Shown: positions 46,380 through 59,157 of the stretch, piece by piece | How positions within the stretch are numbered: position 1 is the stretch's first letter | How the letters are laid out: each line of letters opens with the position of its first letter | Assembly: GCF_009389715.1 (NCBI RefSeq) | Contig: NC_052399.1 | Span: 21,793,646 to 21,857,645, forward strand | Length of the DNA: 64,000 nucleotides | Reading direction: 5' to 3' | DNA from: Phoenix dactylifera | Lineage: Eukaryota; Streptophyta; Magnoliopsida; Arecales; Arecaceae | Position numbers and translations under genes: made by a program | The notes under the pieces: generated by a model | What the model was told of the DNA's origin: nothing | The model's input: only the letters and a program-made list of their open reading frames with translations | Database searches by the model: none

Positions 46380-48840
46380 TAAATATTCCTTTCACCATTA
46401 TTGCTGTGCGTCCACGTGTTGATTGTGATTTGTCAAGGACTTAGTACACCATTTGAGGCTAATTTGTCCCCAGCAGTGCTTCTATGGTTATTTATTTGTT
46501 GTTTTTGGGTAAATCAAATGATTTAAATTAAACCAAAAAAAACATATCCATTAGAGTTGGAAAATAAAATTTTACAAAATTGTAAAAAAAATCAGCCATA
46601 GACCCCTATAAAGTACATCCAATTTGATCCGCCATATAAGTTACCATCCAACCAGCAGTTCGCAAAATCTCAAAAATTATAATGAATATAATAACCTCCT
46701 ACGGTTTTATAAAATAAGATGACATGTACGCTTTGAATGAGTTGGATATGGTTATTTATATTCAAAAAATTTTAATTAAGTCTTGGTTTTTTTTCAGAAT
46801 ATTATGTAACCTTCCTTTGCAATTTTTTTTTTTTAACATGATATGGAAACGATTTCTCTTAGGTCTAGATGCTTTTGCTGTGCATTTCTCATATTAATGT
46901 TGGTTTTGCATAAGTTGGTAAACCCTATGTGTTCTATTTAAAAGCTGCCTAAAATGTCTGTGCATCATGTATACTATGAATCACTAATGGAGACTAATGT
47001 TAAGAAATATCTTGGGTCCTAAGAATTATTTTAATTATCATTCGTATGAGAATGCCTTGGCTGATACAAAAGATAGAAATATTGAGTTGGCTGTTACAAT
47101 TTCATCGAATAATGACAATTTTACTATGGTTATTATGTTTTCTATTCTTTTTTAATAAATTTGGGTAGGGCTTTTCCAAACCTTTCTAAAATAAAAAAGA
47201 AAATTAATTCGTGTTTTAGCTTCTTTTGCTTGTTATTTAGATGTCTCTGTTGTTGTTGTCTCGGTTAGGTGGGGTGGAAGATTCTATTTATTAAGACAGA
47301 TGGAGACTCTGTTCTTCCACAAAGCCCACAGCATGGCAAGGTGAGAGTGGACTAGTAGTGGCTGATAGTCCCTTAAAACGTTATATATATACATAGGTAA
47401 GTAACTACTACCAAGTGTCATCCTCTGTCACTCAATATTAGACTAGCCCACAATCTAGATATGTGATTTTCCTTTCTCCTCCCTTAAACTGCTAAGAGAT
47501 AACAATACAGAGAAAAAACTATATTCACTAATATTATGAAGAGATTTGCAACCAATCATTCGCTCATTAACCGCTCGATTTACTACTCGGATGTCTGCGG
47601 TCGAGGATTGGTTTGATACATATATAGGCAGCAAGTAGTGTCGATCACTTAGATATCGCTCATCCAATGAGCAATTTTCATATATGACCTGTGATTTGAG
47701 CAGCCCTATAATGGATAATTTTGCATTTTTCTATTTTGAATTTTTATTTAAATATGGATGGGATTGAACCTAGCTTTGAATACAAAAGTAAAGGTAGCAT
47801 CCATCCATCACAGGAACAATGAACCGTATCTAATTGATGCTTGCAATTTGTTAATGATGTTTGAAATCATGCACTTCTTTTTATTCCTTTGTGTTGAAAA
47901 ATATGAACTTGGAAGAAGACTTCATATATGACTATCTTGGCATGCATGGTGACCATGAGTCTAGTTGAAGAATTTCTTGGGCTTCTTGGGTTCACACGCC
48001 TGTACTGCTTCCAAATAAAATACCATATTACCATGAATATTCTACAAACGGCTTGTGGCTTAGGATTGGTCATATCAACTGAGCCGCCTCCACCCCCAAC
48101 ATAACAACATTTTGCCAAGAGTCCACAGGATTCCCACATCCAGTTCTATTATTCTATTCTTTGTTTAGTTGTTCCAAGACTTATCACAGAAACATGGTAG
48201 CCACAAGCGCCACCTGCTTATCCTCCCATATCTATTTGGGAGTCACTATCATGCATGCATCCTTCTTAGCTTGCTTGTTGTGCCAAGAACCATGGAAAGC
48301 TTGATGATAATCATAAATTCTTCAGCCGATTCCGATGCCAGAAGAGAGTTTTGATTACAAAAGAGCTTTAATCTTATCATCACTAATATTGTTGTTTAGT
48401 AATTGCTATTATTATTCCTTTGATTGGTGGGCATGATAGATGTGTGGCTTCCACATCAAAGCTAACTACAAGCTGGGTTGAGCACAATGGCGTTTATGGT
48501 TCGGGCATCAAGAGGTCGTTATCTCAAAAAAAAAAGTTCAAAAAAAAATCTCAATAAGAGATTTCAAGAGGTGATTCTGAAGTCTTGGATATAGATAATT
48601 ATTGAAATGTTTGTGATACTCTCCTTATTAGGTGAAAGGGAAAAAAAAGAAACAAAGAACCTGCATGACTCTTTAGAGAGAGCTTTGTTGATTCTTGTTC
48701 TTCTTCATGCTTATTAGCAAGTATAGTGTGCCCACTCAAGCTTCTTTATCAAATTCTTCATAAGAAACAATAATAAATCTTATAATATCAAGGCCTTTTT
48801 TTTTTAACAAATAACAAGCAAATCTTAACCAATTATAGCT
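46380..48840. other. gene-free stretch, nothing recognised
   Basis: AT-rich with short frames only. One at 47867-48139 (minus) has no recognisable family. Confidence 0.45.
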
Positions 48841-48844
48841 ATTG

Positions 48845-49600
48845 TTACTGCTAGGATCTGGGTTGAGGTCAGTCACAAGACGTACTGAGGCTAATCGGGA
48901 CTAAGGTACACCAAGATCAGTTGAAACCGAAGAGGAAGGAGAATGGCTTCAAGATGCCGTGAGCTCCACACCTCTGCTTTGGAAGGCATGAGATCAACGT
49001 ACAAAAAAGTCCACTTGCTGGAAGATTTCCGGCGGAGGACTCTTCGATACTTAAGTTAGTGAAAATCTAGAACAACAATGGGATCGACAGAGATTGAGTG
49101 TGGAGGATGCTCTAGAAAAAGGGGGAGCTTAAAAATGGCCCAAATCACCCTGATGAAATCAGTGTATGTTATCTGATTTGTTGGAAAACGCCATAACCAC
49201 ACGATAACAGCTAATTGTGCATTAACAGAATGGTAACGGCCTTCCATGATTGACATGCGGCAATAATCATATTAATCGTGTGTTTACTACTGTACTAGCA
49301 CAATCGTTGCCTAGACCATGATTACAACTCATTCAATGATCTTTGGCGCAACTCCTAGGCTAGACAGACAAAGGTTATTCTCCTAGAGATTATAGTACTT
49401 TTCAACCTTCTCATGTCTACAAAAAAGCGAACGTAGCAGCGGACTGGGTTGCCTTTTTTGTTGCTTAATATTCGGGTTGCACTTTTTAGTGCAGCTATGA
49501 AAGCATGCCTTCTTTAAATTCTTTTTTGTTTTTCCATCTTATGGGATGTATTCATACTAGATATGTATGATCTCTCCAATTTATTAAAAAAAAAAAAAAA
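48845..49600 (+). mobile_element. retroelement debris (LTR-like piece and LINE RNase H end)
   Basis: 48845-49090 has the GC-rich style of a plant LTR (GGCGGAGGACTCTTCGATAC...AAGTTAGTG). From about 49408 the plus strand reads SHVYKKANVAADWVAFFVA and then a stop, the C-terminal signature of the plant LINE RNase H domain. No boundaries were found. Confidence 0.5.
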
Positions 49601-50346
49601 CAGATCAAAGTCAAAAAAGTCGGTACAAATTGAGATCAAGGTAACCATTGCTCTCACCCATGATAATTTTTTATTGAAAAATATTATATAATATAAAATG
49701 ATTGAGAGTTCCAAATTTAAAATAAAATGGAAACCAATTACCTCTCGACGAGCTTTGAAGCATTGAACAAGGCCTTGCCATATCGCGATCTTGCTGTTAC
49801 ATAACTGTCATCAACATGGCTGCAGTTAATGAAATGAAGCATATGACTTGGATAAAATAATATCAATTTAATATTTAAGGGGGAAGAATCATGTGACCAG
49901 TAACGGAGATAATTATAATAATCTCATGTACCAAACTTTTTTGGTCATAAATCGAGGAGAGAACCCCTTTCTCCTTTGCTTGCTGCAAGCAGACAATTTA
50001 CCCACCAACATGCCATTAATTTGACGGTGTGAACAACCGAGCACAACTAGAGTCTGCATTTATGGTGCCTTGGTAGTGAAACCAGGGAATAGGATAGGAT
50101 TCCGTAACCCTTTTTCTAGGATGTATCTTTCAAACCAAGCAACACAAGATAAGAAGAACTTTTTATTTTGTCACCCCTCTAACCTTTTCCTCTTTTTAGA
50201 GGTGATTTTTTCTTTTTCTTGGCCAAAATATGCCACGCAACTGCAGGGACAAATACGAGAATATAGTATTGAAAGAACTGTAAACTATTGGAGGAAGGAA
50301 ATCTATTGATCCATGCTGATATGGGCTTCCCTTGGTCTCTTTCATT

Positions 50347-50371
50347 GGGTGGGGTGGGTGGGGTGGGGAGG
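50347..50371 (+). promoter_or_regulatory. G-quadruplex motif upstream of the NPF gene
   Basis: Five runs of three or four G are separated by single T's, with an AGG tail. It lies 42 bp before the TATA-like TTTAAATA at 50413 and 144 bp before the ATG. Single-base loops make it a very stable quadruplex candidate. A role is inference. Confidence 0.5.
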
Positions 50372-50412
50372 TGCTGGCTCTGGACCGTTCTCCTGTGTAG
50401 GTCCCTTCTCCC

Positions 50413-50420
50413 TTTAAATA
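50413..50420 (+). promoter_or_regulatory. TATA-like box of the NPF gene
   Basis: TTTAAATA, 95 bp before the start codon in a pyrimidine-rich context. It implies a leader of roughly 65 bases. Confidence 0.5.
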
Positions 50421-50514
50421 GGGGTCATGCCATGGCTCTCGCATCACTGCAATCTTTTCATCAACATCTTCTTTAAATCAGAGGCCTGAGGCAGCTTTCC
50501 AGACAAAAAAGAGA

Positions 50515-53500
50515 ATGGTGGGTACCCTTTCTCTTTAACTTTCAATAGTTTTCCTTTCGTCTTCCCTTTGCTCTCATGATGCGATCCTTTTCTTCTTTTC
50601 AGGGGGTTCTAATTTATCCTTCGTATTTTTTGTTATTCATGGCAGGAAGAAGGGCGTGAGACGGAGAGATGGGTGGGATATGTGGACTGGAGGAACAGAC
50701 CTGCCTTGAGAAGCAGACATGGAGGCATGCTTGCAGCCTCCTTTGTCCTTGGTAGTTCTCTGAACACTTGAGCTTCTTAACTCATACAATGAAAAGGGAA
50801 GAAAAAAAGAAATTTAAGCGAAAAGATCTTTTTTTCTTTTCTTCTTAGTATCTCATTTTTGTAGAGAAAATTATTTTCTTGTGGCTTCTTATCAGCAGTT
50901 GATTAATGGAAAGATCCAGTAATTCCTAGCTCTGCAACCTCATTTCATGATGTCCTAGTTTCATTTATATTTCTCACAGCCTTTTAACATAGGACGGAAA
51001 GCAGCTCGTAAATTTTAGATGCATGAACCTTCCTGTTCACTGATTCTCCTGCTTGCTTTCCTCTTTAATTGACTTTATCACCTTTAAAAAGAACCACCCT
51101 TCTTCCACTTATTCCTTCTCTGATAGGGTGCTTTGGAACTTTCAGAGTATCGTTTGCAGCAATCTCGCTTTGTGCTATGTCCTTGGTCCGTCTATCAGGG
51201 GCAATTATACTGCTAAAAAAGAAGGAAAAAAGAAATCACTTTTTACGACTTTTTCTTCTTTACTAGGCCGTTTCTTCGGACCAGAATCTTCATGCATGAA
51301 CTTTTTCTTTTATATATTTCTGATGCCTTTTCTTTAAGTGCCACAAACGAAAAGGAAGACACCCATACATACATATATATATACAGTTCTGATCTCTAAA
51401 GTTTAACAAAGTTTCTTTTTAAAAATGAGCATTTCAATAGGATTGGAAATGTTAATTTGAGCACATATTTGTAAGTTTAATAATAAGAGTGACGCGCGCA
51501 TATATGCGAACAACAAAAGCGAAGGCACTAATTGGTGGTGATGTTGGGACTCAGTTGTGGAGATAATGGAGAATCTGGCGTTTCTGGCGAACGCGAGCAA
51601 CTTGGTCACCTATTTGCAGCACTTCATGCATTTCTCGCCCGCCCGCTCGGCCACCGCCGTCACCAACTTCATGGGCACTGCCTTCCTCCTGGCCCTACTC
51701 GGGGGCTTCCTATCTGATGCCTTCTTGGCCACTTATCATATCTACCTGATAAGTGCTCTCATCGAGTTCTTGGTAAGCCCCCTTCTCTACCCCTTCAGTA
51801 AACTGCAAATCAAGTAGAAGCATACTGTTGTATATATAAGATACTTCTACTACAAACAAATACAGCTATGCTACTTCAATTTCATTCGTTTTTAAGTATT
51901 TCAACTTGTATCATTGCTTATCTTTAAAAAAACAATTTATGTGGGGCCTTATCCAATGATTTATGTCGTATGGCCCATATCTCCCACACGATCCATCCGT
52001 TGATGGTCTCGTCTCCTGAGGTGTTTGCTTAGGATTCCGAGGAATCATTCTTGGTACGTAGCACTGTTTCGACTTGCTAGCCTTGGTCAAAGGGAATCGT
52101 GTAGCAAGTGGGCCAAATCTGAGAACAAGGTCTGGTGGTTCTTGGGGCCACTCTAGAAACACAACAAAATCTTGCTTCCATAGAAGATAGCTACCTAAAC
52201 GAGAGATGATAACCGACTCCATGTCATATTCCTTGATTGGAGTTATCTTCAGAAGTGGACTCTCGGAGGAAAACTATCAAACACCTGCACTTCGTCCTAT
52301 GTGACATGGGAGCTGAACGCTCCTTACCGATCCGATCCGCATACCCTATGCGCCACACACGTGCACACGTGGTGCCCCCCAATGAGAAGATAAAATTCTA
52401 GAGAAAAATTCTAATATAAATGATTTCAATGGGACCCACCGCGAGATCCTACTCATTTGTCCCATTGGATCAGCGAATGAGAAGGTCCGGACGCGTGCAA
52501 CGGAAGGAGTCGTATCGCACACATTCTGATAGGGAGGTCGTTGGTTCACGAGTTCCTCTACAACGGCTGGCTCTCTTTGATGTCATTTTTTCCCTGTTCA
52601 CTTTCCCTTTGGGAAGGCATTCTTCCTCAGATATTTGGATGAATAAAATGAGAACAAAATTAAAAAGAAAGAAAAAGCGATTCACGTACGTGCAAGTGAT
52701 TCACGTGCCCCTTGCCATGCAAAGCATCCCCTAAAAAGTACGTCAAATTACACCCGCAGCCAATCACTGCTAAGGCCCACATTCTTCTGGGCTTACCGTT
52801 TCACCTGGGCCCTTATTCACATATCTGTATAATTTTTGGGTAATTTGTTGGCCCGGGAAAAGCATTGAACTTAACGTTCTTCCGGCCCAAACAGGGGCTG
52901 GTGATGCTCACGGTGCAGGCCCAGTCTTCGGCGCTGAAGCCACCGTCCTGCGACACCCGAAAGACCGCCGCAAATAGCTCATGCCAAGAGGTTTCCGGTG
53001 GGAAGGCGGCCATGCTCTTTGCCGGCCTCTACCTCGTAGCCTTAGGCGTCGGCGGCATAAAGGGATCGCTCCCCGCCCATGGGGCGGAGCAGTTCGACGA
53101 GAACACCGTGGCCGGCCGCAAGGCCCGGTCCACCTTCTTCAACTACTTCGTCTTCTGCCTCTCTTGCGGCGGCCTCATTGCGGTTACTCTGGTGGTGTGG
53201 GTGGAGGACAACAAAGGATGGCAGTGGGGCTTCGGGATCTCCACCATTACCATACTGCTCTCCATTCCGGTCTTCCTTGCAGGCTCCGCGACTTATAGAA
53301 GCAAGATACCAATCGGAAGTCCTCTGACGACCATTGCCAAGGTACAACTCAAAACATAGACACAGACGCCCAAAAACTTAATTCAGCCCGAATTAACTTG
53401 TTTCATCACATCAACAGGTGTTGATCGCAGCTATCTTTAATGGTCATGCTGCTCAGAGCCCAAGCAATGCCATCGCGGACATGGCGCCCAGTCCTGTGAA

Positions 53501-54398
53501 AGCAATCCGAACGGAGGAGGCGGCAAAGGAAGAAGACAGTACCGGTAAAGGCATAGTAGCAACTGAAGCGCCGTCCGAGGAACTAGAGTTCCTTAACAGA
53601 GCAGTGGAAAGGAAGGCCATTCACAAGGCCCTCGTGTGCACCATACAAGAAGTGGAAGAAGTCAAGATAGTCATACGAATCCTACCCATATTCCTTTCCA
53701 CCATAATGCTGAGCTGCTGCCTAGCCCAGCTCTCAACCTTCTCAGTCCAACAGGCCGCCACCATGGACACGACCATCGGCGGGCTAACTGTCCCACCGGC
53801 ATCACTCCCGGTCTTCCCTGTCGTCTTCATCATTGTCCTCGCGCCGCTCTACGATCATCTGATCGTCCCCTTTGCTCGAAAGGTTACCAGGACCGAAATG
53901 GGCATCACCTACCTCCAAAGAATAGGCGTCGGGCTAATTCTATCGACAGTGGCAATGGCCGTCGCAGCATTAGTCGAGGTAAAGAGGAAGAGCGTCGCAA
54001 GGAGCTCCGGCCTGGTTGATTCAGGGGAGCCCTTGCCTATAACATTCTTCTGGGTGGCGTTGCAGTACTTGTTCCTGGGCTCGGCGGACCTCTTTACGTT
54101 GGCCGGCTTGCTCGAGTTCTTCTTCACCGAGGCGCCGTCAGGGATGAGGTCCTTAGCAACGTCGCTCTCATGGGCGTCACTGGCGATGGGGTACTACCTG
54201 AGCTCGGTGCTGGTGTCTGTAGTGAACGATGTCACCGGCTGGGCACACCATAACAAGTGGCTCTCAGGGAGCAATTTGAATCACTACCACCTCGAGCGCT
54301 TCTACTGGCTGATGTGTGTGCTGAGTGCTCTCAACTTCGGGCACTTCTTGTTCTGGGCATCTCGGTATAGGTATAGAACGGCAGGGCACGAGAAATAA
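50515..54398 (+). CDS. NPF (NRT1/PTR family) transporter, probably NPF4 type
   Basis: Exons: 50515-50517 (the ATG alone), 50646-50751, 51555-51772, 52895-53341 and 53418-54398. They total 1755 nt and encode 584 aa, the usual family length with about 12 membrane helices. NPF proteins are proton-coupled carriers of nitrate, peptides, ABA or other hormones at the plasma or vacuole membrane. Signature pieces: DWRNRPALRSRHGG near residues 15-28, NLAFLANASNLVTYL after helix 1, FMGTAFLLALLGGFLSDAF, LYLVALGVGGIKGSLPAHGA, EQFDEN and STFFNYFVFCLSCGG. A long charged central loop with KEEDSTGKG follows. The helix-1 ExxER motif is here EIMEN (39-43), as in the NPF4 group from memory. The one-codon first exon was chosen because other ATG frames stop at once. 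The GC-rich late exons are typical of monocots. The subfamily is moderately sure. Confidence 0.9.
51773..52894 (+). other. NPF intron 3, no feature named
   Basis: A 1.1-kb intron with a GC-richer middle. The frames are short and unrecognised, and no transposon ends were found. Confidence 0.5.
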
Positions 54399-56544
54399 TG
54401 GGAGTTTAGAGCGTGAATCGTGTTATTAAATGGTAAAAGGGGTGGATAGAGAGGATTGGTGGTGTCTACAGCCTCCACGATAGAGGCGAGTTTCTCCTAA
54501 GCCTGAGGGCATATATATATAGATAGGTTGGTGCATGTATACCTGTAAGGGGATGCATGGGTCCATTGCCCAAATCTTGTACACATCAAGTACTGGTGAA
54601 GAGACTTTGGAATGGGAACAACGCAGCCACTTTTTATACAATGTAATCTTCCTTGCAAGGATTTGTTCCGTCGTGATTAAGGCTAGAACCGAGCAAGTAT
54701 TCCCTGCTGCTCGGAGGAGTAAGAGAGTTGGGAGCCAAGACGTACGAGAGCCAACCTGCAGCAACCACAGTAGTAGAACAAAGAAAAGATCACCCGATCT
54801 TCTTGCTAAATCGGTTCATATGGGCAATCAATGCGGCCATGTTTATCGTAGCTACGTGATGAACCCACTAGGGCAAAAATAAAAGAAAGGAAGAAATCTA
54901 GAGGGCCATATTTGTAAGCCTAAAGGTTGAATGGCCAATGCCATTTTGATCTTGGGCCAGGCCTACTAGCCAATAATGGGGCCTAAGAAAGTAGTGTTTG
55001 GGTTGAAATAGGTCAGAATCAGGCCTAGCTTGACCTGGCCGAGAACCAGGCTCTTTAATCTGCACGATTTGCACGCACTGCCAACTCACTTGACGCAATC
55101 TGGACACGGTGGGTTAGCCTTTCAGGAACCATATGCTCAAATTGATTCATGGGGCTTAGGCTTGGGTTATGGAGCTTACGGCCTTCGTCAATTGGAAGAG
55201 AATTGCGTTCGAAGAAAATTCGACTAAAACTTGGTCAGAATTGAGCTTGGTCTTGTTGCTTCGTGCTTTAACCCAACCCAAACACCAGACTTTGAACCAG
55301 GCTAATGTTTACCAAGATAACTCAAAAATTACGGATTTGGTTCGCACGCCCTTTTATATGATGCATGTCACAAGAGCTATTTAAGCACCATGAAAGTTTA
55401 GTTTGGATGCTACAATCCCTTGCCAATCTAGGCAAGCGACATGGTTCAATTCTGCAAGGTTTCCATTGTTTGAATCGATGGCTCTTTACCATCAAGCTAC
55501 AACTTATATTATTTTTAAATAAGAACTGTTTATTTAACCTATTAATATATATTCATGTCATTAAAAAGTATTTAATGTGCATTTTAATATTTGATATTTT
55601 AATCATTATTTTTTTAAAAAAATTCTTTTTACAAAAAATCACAAATGAATTTAATTTATTTAATTCTTTATGATATTTTTCAAAGTTTTATTGTTAATGA
55701 TATTAGTTAAATGCCATTATAACAGTTTTAGTTTTCAGTGCTCTAAATTATATCTCGTAGAATACAAATTTATAACAATATTTATAATTAACTTATTAAA
55801 AGATAGCAGGCATTTGTTATGGCTCCCTCATGCCTCTGGTCCTGTGCTCTGGCTAAAATTGGGGGGTTGGGGTTCGAGCTCGTCCCTCTTCCCAGAGAGA
55901 CATGATACTGTTTAGCCGTAACTTTACTGATTTATTGGAGGAAAATGGGCTGTTAGGTAAGGACATTCATTGCCTGTACTTTGCAAGGGTGGTGCAAGCT
56001 GTGGTGCCATGGTGGATTTTTAGATACTGATTTATCTTTCTCGTTATGTGCAGCTCAATCTCCCACCACAATTATGTGATAGTTGATTGAAGTGGATAGA
56101 TTGCACCGGTCCATTGGACTTGAGAAGATCCAAGCTATAGTAACCTCCTTGACATAGAGGCTGATTGGCTTTGTACGAAACCAAAGGAGGAATTTCCCTT
56201 GCTCACGCAAAAGTTTTAAGCAGTTTTCACCTGCTTAAGCGGCGTATATATGTAAATCAAACTTCCACGCCAACAGGAAATAAAGTTAAGAATCTTACGA
56301 TAATAAAAAGAAACAAAAAGTCCGGAATATCTTTCTATTTCATATTCGGCAGTGATTGTGGTAATAAAAGCCTTGAAACCTCATGAGTCAGAAGCAAGCA
56401 TTTGTTACGGAAATATCAAGCATGTATGCCATTGGGATCTTCCTTCACAAAGGTGCGAACTCGCACACTCAGGTCTGCCTAGAATTAATCATTTCTTTGC
56501 ATTAGAATTGCCTGGGCTTATCAAAGCATGCATAAAGGAAACAA
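54399..56544. other. intergenic, nothing recognised
   Basis: The space between the NPF stop and the WRKY stop, which converge. The first few hundred bases are likely the NPF 3' UTR. 55500-55800 is very AT-rich. Confidence 0.5.
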
Positions 56545-57602
56545 CTACAACTCAGAGAAAAATAGCGAGCAGCCTGCGTCCTGTTCACTCAAAAAGGGCA
56601 GCTGGCCGTATGAAACCCATGCGGAGGTTTTGGCCTGACGAGGGTTAAAATTGCAGCAAAGAGTGCCCGGGCTCGCATGGTTGTGCACTCCTTCGTACGT
56701 TGTTATCACGTAGCGCGAGTCTTCACTGTCTCTTTCCACTCTCTTTTTCACCGCACAGCCCTCCTTGGAGCACCGGTAGTAATTCCTGCAACCATTCATC
56801 GGTCAGAGAGTCTCCATTAGAAAAATAATATTAAACCATGATTAAAAGAGCAATAGGCCGGCAAAAGGGCGCCTTTGTTATGAGATTTTAAGAAAGTTTA
56901 GGAAGATATCATATTGGTTCAAGTCATGGTGGTATTTCAGTGCTCATGTTAAGCATCTAGACATGCAAAGCTATTTTTCATGAGCTGCTAATATAATTTG
57001 TTAAGAAATGTTATGCTTTTAGTTTCAGTTAATTTGTTTTCACGATCTAATAGTTACTCTCTAATAGCATAGATACCTTGGATTTGGGCTGCTCTTCACA
57101 GACTTCCTCCCATACTTCCTCCATTTGAAGCCATCATCTAGGATGTCAACCTGAGACTTTGTTCTAAATCCAATGCGACACCCCGTATCCACTTTCTTCA
57201 TGATATTCCAGCCATTCCTACAGCAACATCATCAACTACCCAGTTACTACAAAGAAGAAAAAGGCAAAGCCCCATCGCTAGTTAAAGAGGGGAAAAGAGA
57301 CTCGATCGATTTAACTGAAATAAATCAAATGCCACCACATACATCGCCATTCTAGATGCTGGGGCATTTAGGACACAATTACTAGCAACCTGCAGCTTTG
57401 TGGGATCACCGGCCACCGACGAGTACTCCTCAAACAGGAGGCCTTCATCAGGGACTACACAATGGGAAACACCAAGCATGCAGTCATCGGAGACCACGGC
57501 AGGAATGAATCCACCACCAGGAACTTTGGAAGGACCATCTACAAGGAAGAAAGGAGAGTCGTAGGACATGTCAGTGAGCCCCAAAGGAGCCGCCATGACC
57601 AT
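56545..57602 (-). CDS. WRKY transcription factor, group IIc-like, WRKYGRK variant
   Basis: Exons in order: 57343-57602, 57077-57217 and 56545-56785. They total 642 nt and encode 213 aa. It is a nuclear DNA-binding regulator, usually of defence or development. The WRKY domain spans about residues 102-170: [18 protein letters not shown] leads into WRKYGRK (119-125), then the zinc ligands C139, C144, H168 and H170 (C-x4-C-x23-H-x-H). The intron after SSPNPR splits an Arg codon, the conserved PR intron of this family. The common heptad is WRKYGQK. A Lys variant marks WRKY50/51-type proteins, and Arg is rarer. The N terminus (1-87) is acidic with no known domain, and MVMAAPLG is the first ATG. The exon-1 donor (GTATGT) could have alternatives. 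Confidence 0.9.
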
Positions 57603-57632
57603 TAATTTCCAAGCACGAAGTAGTTTGATAGC

Positions 57633-57721
57633 TATTTATAAACACAGATCAGAAGCATGTACGATCCTTCCTACAAGGTGACGGGAAGGTTCTTCAATGG
57701 TGCACGCGCGTCACGTGTCAA
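57633..57721 (-). promoter_or_regulatory. WRKY gene promoter: TATA box, G-box and W-box
   Basis: TATAAATA on the minus strand at 57633-57640 lies about 30 bases before the ATG. The true start may thus use a very short leader. CACGTG (G-box) is at 57712-57717, overlapped by TTGAC (W-box core, minus strand) at 57717-57721. A W-box allows regulation by WRKY factors, including itself. That is inference. Confidence 0.55.
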
Positions 57722-57781
57722 GTCTTGATGTGGACTCTGGCATCCATCGATCGATCTCAGTTGTCACCACCCTACTGATGA

Positions 57782-59150
57782 TTTTTTTTTTTTGATCCAT
57801 CGTAACTTCGTATATGATGGGTCAATATAATTGCCGAACTAATTAAGGATGGTGTTCGGCCATTTTTAATCAGCCATTTGATAAAAAGATAAAAGAACTA
57901 AATCACTGAGGTGTCTGTTCGTGAGAGAGACAACTAGAAACGTATATGATACAATGTCTTGTTTGGATATTGGACTTTTGTAAGGAAAAGTAGACGCCCA
58001 AGTCTAACTACAACTTCCAATACCTTCTGGATTAAGCCTGCTAAGTTGGCAGCAACAGGCATCCTTCCTACCCCTGCCTTGTTTTTTTCAGCGCATGCTC
58101 ACAAAATCTACCCCAAGGAGGCTTCGTATTGGTAAGATCCGTTACTGTGTTCCTTTGGAGTCGGACGTACGCTTTTCTTGGCTACAATTTTTGGTCTGGA
58201 TGCCTTTTTTTCAGACAAGGTTGCTTGCACGTTGATTCTTTGAAGTATTTAGATTCTATTTTTCTCTCAGAGAAAAAGTAATCATGCTTTATTCTTCCAG
58301 CGTACGAACTATAATACTAGATGTATTGAAATTTTTAATTTAAATAATTTATTACTAGTTTTTCGATCAATATTTTTTTTCAAAAATTTGATGTAAAATT
58401 TATATAATTCTCGTAAGTAAATATTTTTTTTATCAGTTTTCAAATTCCAGAGACATCGGCGAGCTCGATGGTTTCTCTTAATCTAAAAAAACTAATAAAA
58501 AGACGGATACGACTCTCTGATTCGACAGCATATTTGTCTACCTTATCATGGCTTAGTGAAAACCGTCCACCATAATTGACTCGCTAAAATATACGGCTTT
58601 GGCTTCTCTCCTTCGGCCCCACAATTTTAGTGGTGGGGCAGTCCTCAATATTAATCTTAATTTGCGTAACTTTGGCTCATGGAGTGAATGAAACGTTTGT
58701 ATCACTTATTTATTCCAAAGTCCACCTTTGCAAGCGATTTCTTCCGCTGCATCCGGAGAAAAATCATACCCTACACCGCATGCCCCATATGGCCGTGCAG
58801 ATAATCACAACCGCGCTCGTTCCTATAGGAGTGCCCTCACCATGAGGTGTTTTAGTCGTCATAAAAGATCACGCATGTTTATGAGTTTTGCCGCAATATA
58901 TGTGAAGAAGAAAGGTAAACATTGCATTTGAAAGATTTGGACACTATTGTTGGTGATATTATATGTTGACATAGCCACCATGATACTAGCAATAATATAG
59001 TAGTGAAAGCGTGCAAATGCCCAAACTTTCTAGCTCCAATTCAACAGGGATGCCTCAAGTCCTCGTCAAATGGATTAGGCGGTCATTGTTGGGTTCACTA
59101 ATTTAGCGTGGTGTGCTTATGTGATATCGGACCAAAGGCCACTGCCTAGA
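57782..59150. other. gene-free stretch with repeat scraps
   Basis: A T run followed by GATCCATCG at 57782 resembles the LINE tail at 41203. A half copy of the 45-kb MITE-like unit (AATCATACCCTACAC.GCATGC) lies at 58755-58860. Nothing else was recognised. Confidence 0.45.
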
Positions 59151-59157
59151 AATTAGA

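Noticed and set aside
53636-54019. Open frames opposite or beside the NPF exons (up to 127 codons)
   Set aside because: Shadow frames of a GC-rich coding exon. The NPF frame explains the conservation.
55850-55920. Possible tRNA gene because of a GGTTCGAGC-like B box
   Set aside because: No matching A box or cloverleaf arms could be drawn around it.
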